A stretch of 64,000 nt of DNA from Listeria aquatica FSL S10-1188 (GTDB lineage: Bacteria; Bacillota; Bacilli; Lactobacillales; Listeriaceae): positions 186,001-250,000 of the forward strand of contig NZ_AOCG01000012.1 of NCBI RefSeq assembly GCF_000525795.1. The letters run 5' to 3'. The notes beneath the pieces are model-generated. The model saw only the letters and a program-made list of their open reading frames with translations. It was not told where the DNA came from and did not search any database. Made by a program: the position numbers and the translations under genes. Below are positions 1 to 8,964 of the stretch, one piece after another. How positions within the stretch are numbered: position 1 is the stretch's first letter; every line of letters begins with the position of its first letter.

Positions 1-190
1 AGAAAGTCTATTTCAAACTGAAAATGCAAGAAAAAGCATCTTGATTTTGCAAAAAGCTGGAGAAGGAGTACGTGCACCGAAAGAAGTGTTGCTAGCTAAT
101 TTAACCTCACTCTCAGATCCGCGATCGACAGCGCCAATTTTGGCACAAATTGAAAAATGGTTTCAAGAGAACAAACAAGAAGGGAATTGA
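1..190 (+). CDS. ytxK: C-terminal end of a class I SAM-dependent methyltransferase-like protein (YtxK type), 5' truncated
   Basis: An open frame (second base of the window is codon position 1) runs from the window edge to a TGA at 188-190 and encodes about 62 residues, ending in an acidic, glutamine-rich helix ([13 protein letters not shown]). It is the 3' end of a longer gene whose start lies outside the window. The identification rests mainly on context: in Bacillus and Listeria the gene directly upstream of ackA is ytxK, a predicted DNA or N6-adenine methyltransferase-fold protein. The catalytic motifs are not in view, so function cannot be confirmed here. Only 8 bases separate its stop from the ackA start, which suggests co-transcription. 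Confidence 0.6.
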   Translation, partial: ESLFQTENARKSILILQKAGEGVRAPKEVLLANLTSLSDPRSTAPILAQIEKWFQENKQEGN

Positions 191-198
191 AAAAAACA

Positions 199-1395
199 AT
201 GGAAAAAACAATTGCAATTAATGCAGGGAGTTCTTCTCTGAAGTTTCAACTTTATGATATGCCAAGTGAGGAAGTTATTACAAAAGGAATCGTCGAACGA
301 ATTGGTCTTAAAGATTCAATCTTCTCGATTACTGTGGATGGGGAAAAAATCACAGAAACAACGGATATCCCTGATCATGAAGTAGCTGTAAACATGTTAC
401 TAGATAAGTTGATCTCACACAATATCATCCAATCGTATGATGAAATTACAGGCGTTGGCCATCGTGTTGTACATGGTGGTGAAAAATTCCCTGAGTCTGT
501 TTATATTGACGATCAAGTGATTAAAGATATTGAAGCTCTTTCTGAGCTAGCCCCTCTGCATAATCCAGCGAATGCCACTGGAATTAAAGCTTTCAAGAAA
601 ATTTTACCTAACATTGTTTCAGTTGCTGTTTTTGACACGGCTTTCCACCAAACAATGCCACCATCGAGCTATTTGTATAGTTTGCCATACAGCTACTATG
701 AAGATTATGGTATTCGAAAATATGGTTTCCACGGTACGAGTCATAAATATGTTTCTGAAAGAGCTGCGGAACTACTTGGTCGTCCGGTCGAAGAACTTCG
801 TTTAATTACTTGTCACTTAGGAAATGGAGCAAGTATTGCAGCTATTCAAAACGGGAAATCAACAGACACTTCGATGGGCTTTACACCACTTGCTGGTGTT
901 TCAATGGGAACTCGTTCAGGAAATATTGACCCAGCTTTGATTCCATTTATTATGGAAAAAACAGGAAAGACTGCTGAACAAGTACTTGATGTCTTAAATA
1001 AAGAATCTGGTATGCTTGGAGTTTCTGGAATTTCAAGTGATCTGCGTGATTTAGAAGAAGCAGCGTCTAAGGGCAATGAACGTGCAGATTTAGCGCTTGA
1101 GGTCTTTGTGGATCGTATCCATAAATATATTGGTTCTTATGCAGCGCGTATGAACGGTGTTGATGCAGTCATTTTCACTGCGGGAATTGGTGAAAATAGT
1201 TCTTTCATTCGTGAAAAAGTCTTACATGGTCTTGAATTTATGGGCGTATATTGGGATCCTGCTTTAAACCAAGTTCATGGGGAAGAAGCATTCTTGAATT
1301 ATCCGCACTCTCCAGTTAAAGTGATTGTCATCCCAACTAACGAAGAATTAATGATTGCTCGCGATGTTGAGAAAATTAAAAAAGAACGAGCATAA
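199..1395 (+). CDS. ackA: acetate kinase
   Basis: Interconverts acetyl phosphate and ADP with acetate and ATP, the last step of overflow acetate production; cytosolic. The 398-residue length is normal for the family. Visible signatures are the N-terminal phosphate-binding [26 protein letters not shown] with the conserved histidine, [16 protein letters not shown] and TAGIGENS. An in-frame ATG exists at 157, but the product then carries 14 extra residues that are not family-like. The ATG at 199 follows AGAAGGG at 178-184 and begins [12 protein letters not shown], so it is preferred. It follows ytxK closely and ends in a strong terminator at 1401-1428. Confidence 0.97.
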   Translation: MEKTIAINAGSSSLKFQLYDMPSEEVITKGIVERIGLKDSIFSITVDGEKITETTDIPDHEVAVNMLLDKLISHNIIQSYDEITGVGHRVVHGGEKFPESVYIDDQVIKDIEALSELAPLHNPANATGIKAFKKILPNIVSVAVFDTAFHQTMPPSSYLYSLPYSYYEDYGIRKYGFHGTSHKYVSERAAELLGRPVEELRLITCHLGNGASIAAIQNGKSTDTSMGFTPLAGVSMGTRSGNIDPALIPFIMEKTGKTAEQVLDVLNKESGMLGVSGISSDLRDLEEAASKGNERADLALEVFVDRIHKYIGSYAARMNGVDAVIFTAGIGENSSFIREKVLHGLEFMGVYWDPALNQVHGEEAFLNYPHSPVKVIVIPTNEELMIARDVEKIKKERA

Positions 1396-1400
1396 TACTT

Positions 1401-1428
1401 AAAAACCTTCCTTATGGAAGGTTTTTTT
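1401..1428 (+). terminator. intrinsic terminator of ackA
   Basis: The stem AAAACCTTCC / GGAAGGTTTT with a short TTAT loop is followed by a T tract, 6 bases after the ackA stop. Confidence 0.9.
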
Positions 1429-1503
1429 ATTTGTTTTTTACATAAATGAATTTTACTTTTGTTTATTAATATGATAAACTTATTTTGGGATCGAGGTGAG
1501 AAT

Positions 1504-2246
1504 GTGGATCTAAATAAACGAACCTATCAAGAAGTGAAACAAGGATTTTATCAACAAAAAAAACCAATTTCTCTGCAATTATTGTGAGAAAAAATTTGAA
1601 GAAGGTCAGGTTTATTCTTTCTCTGGGAAACTCTATGAGGCTAGTCAAGCGATAACGGAACATATTTTGAAGGCTCACGGTGGTAATGCGACCATTCTTA
1701 GAGAAGAGCCAAGTAAATATAATACGTTGACAGAAAAGCAAAAAAACGTTACTAAAAGCATTTAGTAGCGGAGAAAAAGATGCTCAAATAGCACTTGAAT
1801 TAGAACTTTCTGCTTCAACAGTTCGACACCAGAAATTTACTTTCCGAGAAAAAGCCAAGCAAGCGAAGCTCTATCTTGCACAATATGAGAATACGTTTGG
1901 AACTGGGGAAGAGACCTCATTTTTCCCCATTCCAAGTAAAGCAAGGAATTTAGATGATCGCTTTACAATAACGGAGGAAGAATCTGCCCAAACGTTAAAG
2001 TCCTATTTTGATTTCAGTGAGGGAGTAGTTCTTAAACGTTGGCCTAAAAAGCAAAAGAAAATTATTATTCTCTTAAATCGTATTAAAGAGGAGCTTACTC
2101 CGAATAAAATTTACACGGAGAAAGAAATCACGCAATTATTAAAGGTTATTTATTTTGATCCGGTTACTTTGCGCCGCTATTTATTTGATTATGGATTTAT
2201 TGGCAGAACGCCAGATGGAAAACAATATTGGTTAGAGGAATCTTAA
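1504..2246 (+). CDS. DUF2087-domain putative transcriptional regulator with LuxR-like HTH (two suspected sequencing frameshifts)
   Basis: No single frame is open over the whole span. Removing one A from the 8-A run at 1556-1563 and one from the 7-A run at 1740-1746 gives a continuous 246-residue protein. Its parts in order are: an N-terminal zinc-finger-like segment with LCNYCEKKF and, later, an HILKAHGG histidine pair (residues about 20-60); a LuxR/GerE-like helix-turn-helix (LELSASTVRHQKF, about 90-120); and a C-terminal DUF2087 domain (LKRWPKKQKKIIILLNRI ... LRRYLFDYGFIGR, about 175-246). The GTG start at 1504 has GAGGTGAG at 1493-1500. DUF2087 proteins are annotated as regulators from their architecture; the target is unknown. 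The gene lies between ackA and a universal stress gene, where I do not recall it in L. monocytogenes, and is followed by a GIY-YIG gene. Confidence 0.72.
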
Positions 2247-2279
2247 TTTTCTTGCCCCTTGAGTTAAAGGAGAAAAAGT

Positions 2280-2646
2280 ATGGATGCGAAAAGAAAAAAA
2301 AGAATTACAGCAGCAATATAAAGAAATGAAAACTTATTATGGAGTTATTCAGTTAGAAAATGACCAAAATGGAAAAATCTTTATTGATACGGTTCCGAAT
2401 CTTAAAAATCGCTGGTCGTATTATGTGATGTCTTTAGATTCCAACCGTCATCCCAACAAAATGCTCCAAGAAGAGTGGAATATTTTTGGAAAAGAGCATT
2501 TTAAGTACCACGTATTATTTGAAAAGCCTAATACAGATGTTACAGATATGAAATTTGAGCTGAAGCAGTTGAAGAAAAAGTGGCTAGAAAAATTGCAACC
2601 TTTCGACGAACGAGGCTATCATAAAATTGAAGAATTGGATAAATAA
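2280..2646 (+). CDS. small GIY-YIG-like protein, probably catalytically degenerate (one suspected frameshift)
   Basis: A 121-residue protein. Translation probably starts at the ATG at 2280, 7 bases after AAAGGAG (2266-2272), with one extra A in the 8-A run at 2294-2301; without that correction the open frame starts at the ATG at 2284. The body carries a GIY-YIG-like core: YYGVIQLEN then GKIFIDTVPNLKNRW, and a later EEWNIFGKEHFKYHVLFE. The canonical tyrosines and glycines are only partly present (YGV and FID in place of GIY and YIG), so nuclease activity is doubtful. It lies 33 bases downstream of the DUF2087 gene in the same orientation, suggesting a two-gene unit. The molecular function is unknown. 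Confidence 0.65.
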
Positions 2647-2674
2647 AAAAACGAAGCACTAGGCTTCGTTTTTA
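2647..2674. terminator. bidirectional terminator between the GIY-YIG gene and usp
   Basis: The hairpin AAAACGAAGC / GCTTCGTTTT is flanked by A and T tracts and lies between convergent genes, so it can serve both strands. Confidence 0.85.
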
Positions 2675-2696
2675 TTTTAAGTTGTAAGTATGAAGT

Positions 2697-3152
2697 TTAG
2701 TTGTATTCTGGTTCTTCATTCCGAACAACTAATACATCACAAGGGGAGTGGCGGATGACATATTCCGAAACACTTCCGATAAGTAAACGTTCAACCGCAT
2801 TTAAACCAGTTGCGCCACACATGATTAAATCTGCTTGGAAGGCACTAGCTGCTTCTTTTGTGATCGCAGTTTTCGGAGAACCGTATTCAATATAAGTTTC
2901 AACTTTAGAAACGCCATCTTTCATTGCATCTTCTTTGTAGCCATTTAAAAGTTCATCTGCATATTCCGTTGCTTTGTCTGCCATGCTTGTATCATAGTTG
3001 GCAACAGAAGAAAAAGCTCGTGTATCAATGACATGGACTAAACCAAGCGCACCATCATTTCTTTTAGCAACTTGAATGGCTTTTTTAAAGGCCTGTTCAG
3101 CTTCTTTTGATCCGTCAACAGCTACAAGAATACGTTTATACTGTTGTAACAT
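2697..3152 (-). CDS. universal stress protein, ATP-binding type
   Basis: A UspA-fold cytosolic protein of 151 residues. N-terminal RILVAVDGSKEAEQAF is the beta1/alpha1 signature. The C-terminal GATGLNAVERLLIGSVSEYV matches the G-2X-G-9X-G(S/T) nucleotide-binding motif of the ATP-binding subclass. The family supports survival under stress and energy limitation, but the client is unknown. The ATG at 3152 sits 6 bases after GGGAGGG on the minus strand; the upstream in-frame ATG at 3167 lacks such spacing. It stands alone, converging on the GIY-YIG gene and divergent from ald. Confidence 0.92.
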   Translation of the reverse strand: MLQQYKRILVAVDGSKEAEQAFKKAIQVAKRNDGALGLVHVIDTRAFSSVANYDTSMADKATEYADELLNGYKEDAMKDGVSKVETYIEYGSPKTAITKEAASAFQADLIMCGATGLNAVERLLIGSVSEYVIRHSPCDVLVVRNEEPEYN

Positions 3153-3187
3153 AAAAATCCCTCCCAAAAAATCTATTGAATACTTAT

Positions 3188-3216
3188 ATTTTACCCCTTT
3201 TTCGTAGAAACAACCA
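3188..3216 (-). promoter_or_regulatory. candidate sigma-A promoter for usp
   Basis: On the minus strand TGGTTG (3211-3216) and TAAAAT (3188-3193) are separated by 17 bases, about 36 bases upstream of the usp ATG. Confidence 0.5.
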
Positions 3217-3315
3217 TTAAAAACTGGAAAAATTTAAAAAAATATTGGAATTAAGGCTTTTTGGGAAACTAAAAATATTCCATTCAAAAAAGTTGGAGTA
3301 AACGATCCTATATGT

Positions 3316-3377
3316 TTGTGCAATTTAGGTATTTTGTGTTAATATACGAATGTAAGCGGTTAACTAAGGGCCTTAGT
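3316..3377 (+). promoter_or_regulatory. ald promoter region with a cre-like box and a palindrome
   Basis: TTGTGC (near 3316) and TTAATA (near 3339) are at promoter spacing. They are followed by TGTAAGCGGTTAAC (3351-3364), close to the CcpA cre consensus but imperfect at its 3' half, and by the palindrome ACTAAGG-G-CCTTAGT (3363-3377), 23 bases before the ald ATG. The layout suggests a repressor site just downstream of the transcription start. The protein involved cannot be named. Confidence 0.4.
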
Positions 3378-3400
3378 ACCCACAAAAGGAGAGGTTTTTC

Positions 3401-4528
3401 ATGATTATCGGTGTACCAAAAGAAATTAAAAACAATGAAAATCGCGTGGCAATGACTCCAGCTAGTGTTCTTTCATATGTGAATGCGGGACATACAGTTA
3501 TGGTTGAAAAGGGAGCGGGTGAAGGCTCGAATTTCCATGATGCAGATTACAAAGAAGCAGGGGCACAAATCGTTGAAACAGCAAAAGAAACTTGGGCGGC
3601 TGAAATGGTTGTGAAAGTAAAAGAACCGATTGCTTCTGAATATCAGTATTTCCGTGAAGGATTACTTCTTTTCACTTATTTGCATTTGGCAAATGAACCT
3701 GAATTGACGGAAGCGCTAGTCAAAAATAAAGTCAATACAGTGGCTTATGAAACAGTTGAATTAGATGATCATTCGCTTCCGCTACTAACACCAATGAGTG
3801 AAGTAGCTGGGCGCATGGCTACACAAATTGGAGCACAGTTTTTACAGAAGATAAACGGAGGAATGGGGGTTCTTCTAAGTGGCGTACCGGGAGTTGAACG
3901 AAGCAATGTAACCATTATCGGCGGCGGTGTTGCGGGGACAAATGCTGCAAAAATTGCTATCGGACTTGGCGCTAAAGTAACTATTTTAGATTTAAACTTA
4001 CACCGTTTGCGCGAACTTGATGACATTTTTGGTACCGATGTCACAACTTTGATGAGTAACGATTTCAATATTGAAAAGTGTGTCAGAGAATCTGACTTAG
4101 TAATTGGAGCTGTTTTGATTCCTGGCGCTCGAGCACCAAAGCTTGTTAAAGAACATATGGTACAACAAATGAAACCAGGTGCTGTTCTTGTTGATATTGC
4201 AATTGATCAAGGAGGCATTTTTGAAACGTCAGATCATGTCACAACGCATGATAATCCGACTTATGAAAAATTCGGCGTTGTACATTATGCAGTTGCGAAC
4301 ATGCCAGGTGCTGTTCCACGTACGTCTACGATGGCGTTAACCAATGCAACACTTCGCTACGGGCTAAAATTGGCAAATGAAGGATTAATCAAAGCTGTAA
4401 CGAACGATTTCCATCTTTATAAAGGGGTCAATACGTTTGAGGGAAATGTAACTTATCAAGCTGTTGCAAAAGACTTAGGTTATGAATATCATGAACTGAG
4501 CGCACTTATGAATGCGCCAACGAAATAA
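3401..4528 (+). CDS. ald: alanine dehydrogenase
   Basis: Catalyses the reversible NAD-dependent oxidative deamination of L-alanine to pyruvate and ammonia; cytosolic. At 375 residues it is full length. It opens with [20 protein letters not shown], the AlaDH/PNT N-terminal signature that includes the substrate-binding arginine, and has a Rossmann dinucleotide site [20 protein letters not shown] near residue 171. [17 protein letters not shown] carries the conserved C-terminal family signature. The RBS AAAGGAGAGG precedes the ATG. It is transcribed alone and ends at a terminator shared with the convergent pepQ. The palindrome and cre-like box upstream suggest carbon- or nitrogen-responsive control. 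Confidence 0.96.
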   Translation: MIIGVPKEIKNNENRVAMTPASVLSYVNAGHTVMVEKGAGEGSNFHDADYKEAGAQIVETAKETWAAEMVVKVKEPIASEYQYFREGLLLFTYLHLANEPELTEALVKNKVNTVAYETVELDDHSLPLLTPMSEVAGRMATQIGAQFLQKINGGMGVLLSGVPGVERSNVTIIGGGVAGTNAAKIAIGLGAKVTILDLNLHRLRELDDIFGTDVTTLMSNDFNIEKCVRESDLVIGAVLIPGARAPKLVKEHMVQQMKPGAVLVDIAIDQGGIFETSDHVTTHDNPTYEKFGVVHYAVANMPGAVPRTSTMALTNATLRYGLKLANEGLIKAVTNDFHLYKGVNTFEGNVTYQAVAKDLGYEYHELSALMNAPTK

Positions 4529-4542
4529 AAAAATTAAAAAAA

Positions 4543-4571
4543 AGGGTTCCTATTAATAGGAACTCTTTTTT
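4543..4571. terminator. bidirectional terminator between ald and pepQ
   Basis: The stem GGGTTCCTATT / AATAGGAACTC has an A tract on the left and a T tract on the right, placed between convergent genes. Confidence 0.88.
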
Positions 4572-4573
4572 GT

Positions 4574-5668
4574 TTAGACAGATAATAAATCTTTTGTAAA
4601 CTCGGTTAAAATTTCATAACCTTCACTTGTAACAACAATATCATCTTCAATCCTTACCCCAGCGATTCCTGGTACATAAATTCCTGGTTCAATAGTGAAT
4701 ACCATATTTTCTGCAAGTGGCATTTCATTTGTTTCTGTAATGGAAGGAAATTCATGCACACTCGCGCCTAATCCGTGACCTAAACGGTGTGGGAAATAGT
4801 CGCCATATCCAGCTTTTCGAATCACATTACGAGCTGCTAAATCAATCTCTTTTGCAGGAACGCCAGCTTTGACTTGATCAATTGCAGCGAGTTGTGCTTC
4901 AAGTACTGTTTCATAAATTCGTTTTTGCTCATCTGAAATTTCTCCAAAAGCAACCGTTCTAGTTGTATCAGATGAATAACCCTTATGAACTACACCAAGG
5001 TCAAAGAGAACAAGGTCACCCTTTTTGACTTTAGTTGCACCAGGAGTCCCATGAGGAAGCGCACCATTTGCTCCAGTTAGAACCATGGTTTCAAAACTCA
5101 TCTTACTAATACCTTTTTTCTTCATTTCATACTCGATTTTTGCAACGATTTCCGTCTCTGTTTTACCCTCAGCAATTTCTGCTATACCAATTTTTACTGC
5201 TTCATCTGCTAGAAGAGCCGCTTCCTTCAAAATGCTAAGCTCTTCGGGAGTTTTAATTAGACGTAACATTTGCAACTTATTTTCAATTGAAAGATAACTG
5301 GTCGCCTTAAAATGCCCTGAAAATTGTTCAAAGCGATCCACACTCATATGAGATTTTTCAATCGCGATGCGTGTCGGACTTGCTACACGATTTTTAATTT
5401 CACGAGCGATGATTTCAAAAGGATTTTCAGTATCTTGATAGCCGTAAACATCATAATTGAACGAACTTCCTCTTGCATCTTCAACTTCAAGAGCAGGAGT
5501 GAATAAAAAAGGATCATGTTCACTAAATAGGGCAAGTCCAAGTACTCGTTCATGTGGGTCACTATGATAGCCGGTTAAATAGGCAATGTTCTCAGGATCG
5601 GTCAAAAATGCAACTTCAGCACCTTGCATATCCATCCATTCTCTTAATTCATTTAATTTTTTTACCAT
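4574..5668 (-). CDS. pepQ: M24-family Xaa-Pro dipeptidase (prolidase-like metallopeptidase)
   Basis: A cytosolic dinuclear-metal aminopeptidase predicted to release residues from Xaa-Pro dipeptides. The 364-residue protein has an N-terminal creatinase-like domain (to about residue 125) and a C-terminal pita-bread domain carrying the five metal ligands: DLGVVHKGYSSDTTR (two Asp), HRLGHGLGASVHE (His), TIEPGIY (Glu) and RIEDDIVV (Glu). The ATG at 5668 follows AGAAGG at normal distance. The reading frame stays open 50 codons further upstream, but that extension lacks an RBS and runs through the promoter of the divergent gene. The exact dipeptide preference (PepQ, PapA or YqhT type) is not determined by the motifs. 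Confidence 0.9.
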   Translation of the reverse strand: MVKKLNELREWMDMQGAEVAFLTDPENIAYLTGYHSDPHERVLGLALFSEHDPFLFTPALEVEDARGSSFNYDVYGYQDTENPFEIIAREIKNRVASPTRIAIEKSHMSVDRFEQFSGHFKATSYLSIENKLQMLRLIKTPEELSILKEAALLADEAVKIGIAEIAEGKTETEIVAKIEYEMKKKGISKMSFETMVLTGANGALPHGTPGATKVKKGDLVLFDLGVVHKGYSSDTTRTVAFGEISDEQKRIYETVLEAQLAAIDQVKAGVPAKEIDLAARNVIRKAGYGDYFPHRLGHGLGASVHEFPSITETNEMPLAENMVFTIEPGIYVPGIAGVRIEDDIVVTSEGYEILTEFTKDLLSV

Positions 5669-5756
5669 GACTATTTTTCCTTCTTTCAATCTGATTTTCA
5701 TCTTCATCATATCATGATTCGAAGATTCCTGATATTGTTTTGTTTTTTCGAAACAG

Positions 5757-5785
5757 TTGCTTTTCAGTACTAATACAGATAGAAT
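5757..5785 (+). promoter_or_regulatory. candidate promoter of the UPF0173 hydrolase gene
   Basis: TTGCTT, 17 bases, TAGAAT, located about 87 bases upstream of the ATG at 5872 and inside the pepQ divergent intergenic region. Confidence 0.5.
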
Positions 5786-5871
5786 TAAAGTAGTACAGTT
5801 TGTTTCCCAATAAATCAATATTTTTTATCAATGTATTAAAACAGTATAAAAAAAGAAAGGAAGTTTTTTAA

Positions 5872-6555
5872 ATGAAATTGTCATTTCACGGTCAATCTTG
5901 TATTAAAATTCAAACTGGTGAAAAAACGATTCTAGTTGATCCTTTTATCTCGGGAAATGAAAAGTGTGATCTCTCTGTTGAAAGCGAAACGCCGGATTAT
6001 ATTGCAGTGACGCACGGTCATGATGACCATGTGGGAGATACGGTCCAAATTGCTAAAGAGTCAGGTGCACAAATCATTTGTAATGCTGATCTTGAAGATT
6101 TTTTTAGGTTACAAGGAATTTCTAATATCGCTTCTATGCATATTGGCGGAAAACGGCCTTTTGATTTTGGTTCTGTAAAACTCACCCCTGCATTCCATGG
6201 TTCATCAACTGTTGTAAATGGACAAGTCGTTAGTTTTGGAATGCCCAATGGGTTTGTCTTTACGATCGAAGGAAAAAACATTTATCATGCAGGAGATACT
6301 GGACTTTTTTCAGACATGAAACTAATCGGAGAGCTTCAACCTCTTGAACTTGCTTTTCTTCCAATCGGCGATAATTTTACAATGGGGCCTGAAGATGCAA
6401 AAATTGCCGCAGACTTTTTAAAAGCGAAGAAAGTTGTTCCAATGCATTACAACACCTTTCCGCTTATCGCTCAGGATCCCGAAAAGTTTGTTTCCTCACT
6501 ATCAGCTGGGATTGAAGGGATAAAACTTGAAATAGGCGAGAGTTTAGAAGTTTAA
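5872..6555 (+). CDS. UPF0173 metal-dependent hydrolase (metallo-beta-lactamase fold, YtkL family)
   Basis: A cytosolic protein of 227 residues with the metallo-beta-lactamase metal site: THGHDDHVGD (HxHxDH-type, about residues 45-53), HAGDTGLFSD (about 140) and VPMHYNTFP (about 195). The family is conserved in Firmicutes and archaea, and no substrate is established. RBS AAGGAAG precedes the ATG. It is followed after 23 bases by the DRTGG/CBS gene in the same orientation, and both may share the promoter at 5757-5785. Confidence 0.9.
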   Translation: MKLSFHGQSCIKIQTGEKTILVDPFISGNEKCDLSVESETPDYIAVTHGHDDHVGDTVQIAKESGAQIICNADLEDFFRLQGISNIASMHIGGKRPFDFGSVKLTPAFHGSSTVVNGQVVSFGMPNGFVFTIEGKNIYHAGDTGLFSDMKLIGELQPLELAFLPIGDNFTMGPEDAKIAADFLKAKKVVPMHYNTFPLIAQDPEKFVSSLSAGIEGIKLEIGESLEV

Positions 6556-6578
6556 AATAAAAGAAATAGGTGAGTCAA

Positions 6579-7893
6579 TTGGCAACTAAACATGAACAAA
6601 TTTTAAAATACATCGAAAACTTAGCTGTTGGCGAAAAAATCTCCGTGCGTAAAATTGCAAAAAACCTTTCTGTGAGCGAGGGAACGGCTTATCGAGCGAT
6701 TAAAGACGCTGAAGTGCTTGGTTTTGTTTCTACCATTAAACGTGTTGGAACGCTGCGAATCGAACGAAAACAAAAAGATAGTATCGAAAAACTCACTTTT
6801 GCGGAAATCGTCAATATGATTGATGGGCAAGTACTTGGTGGCCGTGAAGGCTTATATAAATCACTCAATAAATTCGTTATCGGGGCGATGACGATAGAAG
6901 CGATGGAACGCTATACAGATGCTGGGAACCTTTTGATCGTCGGTAATCGTGACAGGGCGCATGAACTTGCCTTAAAACGTGGTGCAGCTGTCTTGATTAC
7001 TGGTGGATTTGACACAAGTGACCACGTTAAACGACTGGCAGATGAAAAAGAATTACCTATTATTTCTACTTCTTATGATACTTTTACAGTTGCTACAATG
7101 ATTAACCGAGCGATTTACGACCAATTAATAAAAAAAAGAAGTCGTGATGGTAGAAGATATCTTAACGCCTTTTGATGAAACAGCTTATATGGAAACAACG
7201 GAAAAAGTAGAAGACTGGCACACGTTGCAAGAAAAAACTGGCCACAGTCGTTTTCCTGTTATTAATAAGGCTTTTCGTCTAGTGGGAATGATCACTAGTA
7301 AAGACATTATTGATAAAAATCCATCTGTTTCTATTGAACGAGCTATGACAAGGAATCCGCTTACAGTAGGTCCGAAAATGAGTGTCGCCTCTGTCGCTCA
7401 TATGATGGTTTGGGAAAGCATCGAAGTGATTCCCGTTGTTAAAGAAGATCTGACATTAATTGGAATCGTTAGTCGCCAAGATATCTTAAAATCGATGCAA
7501 ATGATTCAGAAACAACCTCAAGTTGGCGAAACGATTGATGATACAATTGCGAAGCAGCTGGATGAGAGAAATGAGGATTCAGGTGAGGTTAGTTACGAAT
7601 TTAAAGTAACTCCTCAAATGACAAATTCTATTGGAACGTTGTCATACGGCGTTTTTACGCAACTTATTTGTGATGTTGTCCAGCAAAAACTGTTTTCAAT
7701 GAAAAAACGAAATGTGGCCATTGAAAATGTAACGCTTTACTTTTTGAAGCCTGTCCAAATGGATACGGTTTTACAGGTAAGGCCACGTGTACTTGAGATG
7801 GGAAGAAAAGCTGGAAAACTGGACGTAGAGCTTTACTTAGAGGGCATCTTAATTGGAAAAGCGATTGTTGCTTGTCAAATGATGGAACGTTAA
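6579..7893 (+). CDS. ytoI: DRTGG and tandem-CBS domain protein with HTH and hotdog ends (YtoI family); one suspected frameshift
   Basis: Dropping one A from the 8-A run at 7130-7137 joins two overlapping frames into a 437-residue protein. Domains in order are: an N-terminal winged HTH (KISVRKIAKNLSVSEGTAYRAI, about 17-45), a DRTGG domain (about 70-185), two CBS domains (about 190-310, including SRQDILKSM), and a C-terminal hotdog/thioesterase-like segment (about 330-437). CBS pairs usually bind adenine nucleotides, so a nucleotide-sensing role is likely, but the reaction or target is unknown. The TTG at 6579 with AGGTGAG at 6568-6574 gives the family N-terminus LATKHEQILKYIENL; GTG at 6570 is an alternative. 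It is followed after 24 bases by nrnA. Confidence 0.87.
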
Positions 7894-7917
7894 CGAGAAG
7901 ATTGGGGCAAAAAGAAA

Positions 7918-8866
7918 ATGAAAAAAGAAATTTTAAAGGCCATTCAAGCCTACGAGACGGTAATACTTCATCGTCATATTCGACCGGATCCAGATGCTTA
8001 TGGTTCGCAGATGGGGCTTGCGGCTATCATCAGGGCCAGCTTTCCTGGGAAAAAAAGTTTATTCAGTCGGGGAAGCGGAGCCGTCACTTGCATTTTTAGG
8101 GCAACTGGATTCTCTTTCAGATGATGTCTATCAAGGCGCGCTTGTCATTGTTTGTGATACTGCAAACACCGAACGAATTGATGATGAACGCTACTCTCTT
8201 GGCGATAGGCTCATTAAGATTGATCACCACCCGAATGATGATGCATATGGAGATTTAATTTGGGTAAATACGAAAGCTTCTTCTTGCAGTGAAATGATAA
8301 CAGCTTTTTACGAAGAATTTTCTGATGAACTCGTTTTGAATGAAACTGCGGCACGTTTGCTTTATGGGGGCATTGTTGGCGATACAGGCAGATTTTTATA
8401 CCCGAGCACGACGGAAGAAACCTTCCGGATGGCGGCAAAGCTGGTTGAGTTTTCGTTTGATAGGTCAGAACTTTATCAGAAACTTTATGAGGTGCCACTA
8501 AATACGATGCGGCTTTCCGGCTATATTTTCGAGCATTTTGAACTAGAAGAAAATGGAGCAGCGACCATTTACATTTCAAAAGAAATTTTAAATAAATTTG
8601 GTTGTACTGCGAAACAAGCTTCCAATCTTGTGAGTTCGGTTGAAAATGCAAAAGGACTTAAAGCTTGGCTAATGTTCATCGAAGAAGAGGATGATATTCG
8701 AGTTAGACTTCGTTCGAAGGGACCGGTCATTAATGAACTTGCAAAAAAATATCGCGGCGGCGGGCATCCGCTTGCTTCTGGAGCAACCGTTTATACGCAA
8801 CAAGAAGTTCAAGAAATGCGCGATAAATTAATTCAGCTATGCGAAAATGATAAAAAAGACCTTTAA
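7918..8866 (+). CDS. nrnA: oligoribonuclease / 3'-phosphoadenosine 5'-phosphate phosphatase NrnA (one suspected frameshift)
   Basis: Degrades nanoRNAs of 2-5 nucleotides and hydrolyses pAp; cytosolic. One extra A in the 7-A run at 8050-8056 splits the frame, and correction gives 315 residues. DHH motifs are visible: HIRPDPDAYGSQ (motif I), CDTANTERIDD (II), IDHHPND (III, the DHH itself) and GGIVGDTGRF. The DHHA1 domain ends in YRGGGHPLASGA, the GGGH RNA-binding motif. In species without Orn this enzyme finishes RNA decay and, in Listeria, contributes to c-di-AMP/pApA turnover. The stop codon lies inside the terminator hairpin at 8853-8883. Confidence 0.93.
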
Positions 8867-8883
8867 CGGAAAGGTCTTTTTTA
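8853..8883 (+). terminator. terminator overlapping the nrnA stop codon
   Basis: AAAAAGACCTT / AAGGTCTTTTT forms a stem around the TAA and runs into a T tract. Confidence 0.88.
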
Positions 8884-8964
8884 TACGAACATACTTTCTT
8901 TTTCTGCTTTTTCCCGCTATAATAAGAAGTGTCCATGATGAATGTCTAGAAAGGAGTGTGAATA

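Noticed and set aside
7872..8099. 75-codon frame overlapping ytoI and nrnA
   Set aside because: An alternate frame of the nrnA 5' end, with no RBS and low-complexity composition.
8214..8651. 145-codon minus-strand frame within nrnA
   Set aside because: Shadow of the DHH phosphoesterase gene, with composition typical of antisense frames.
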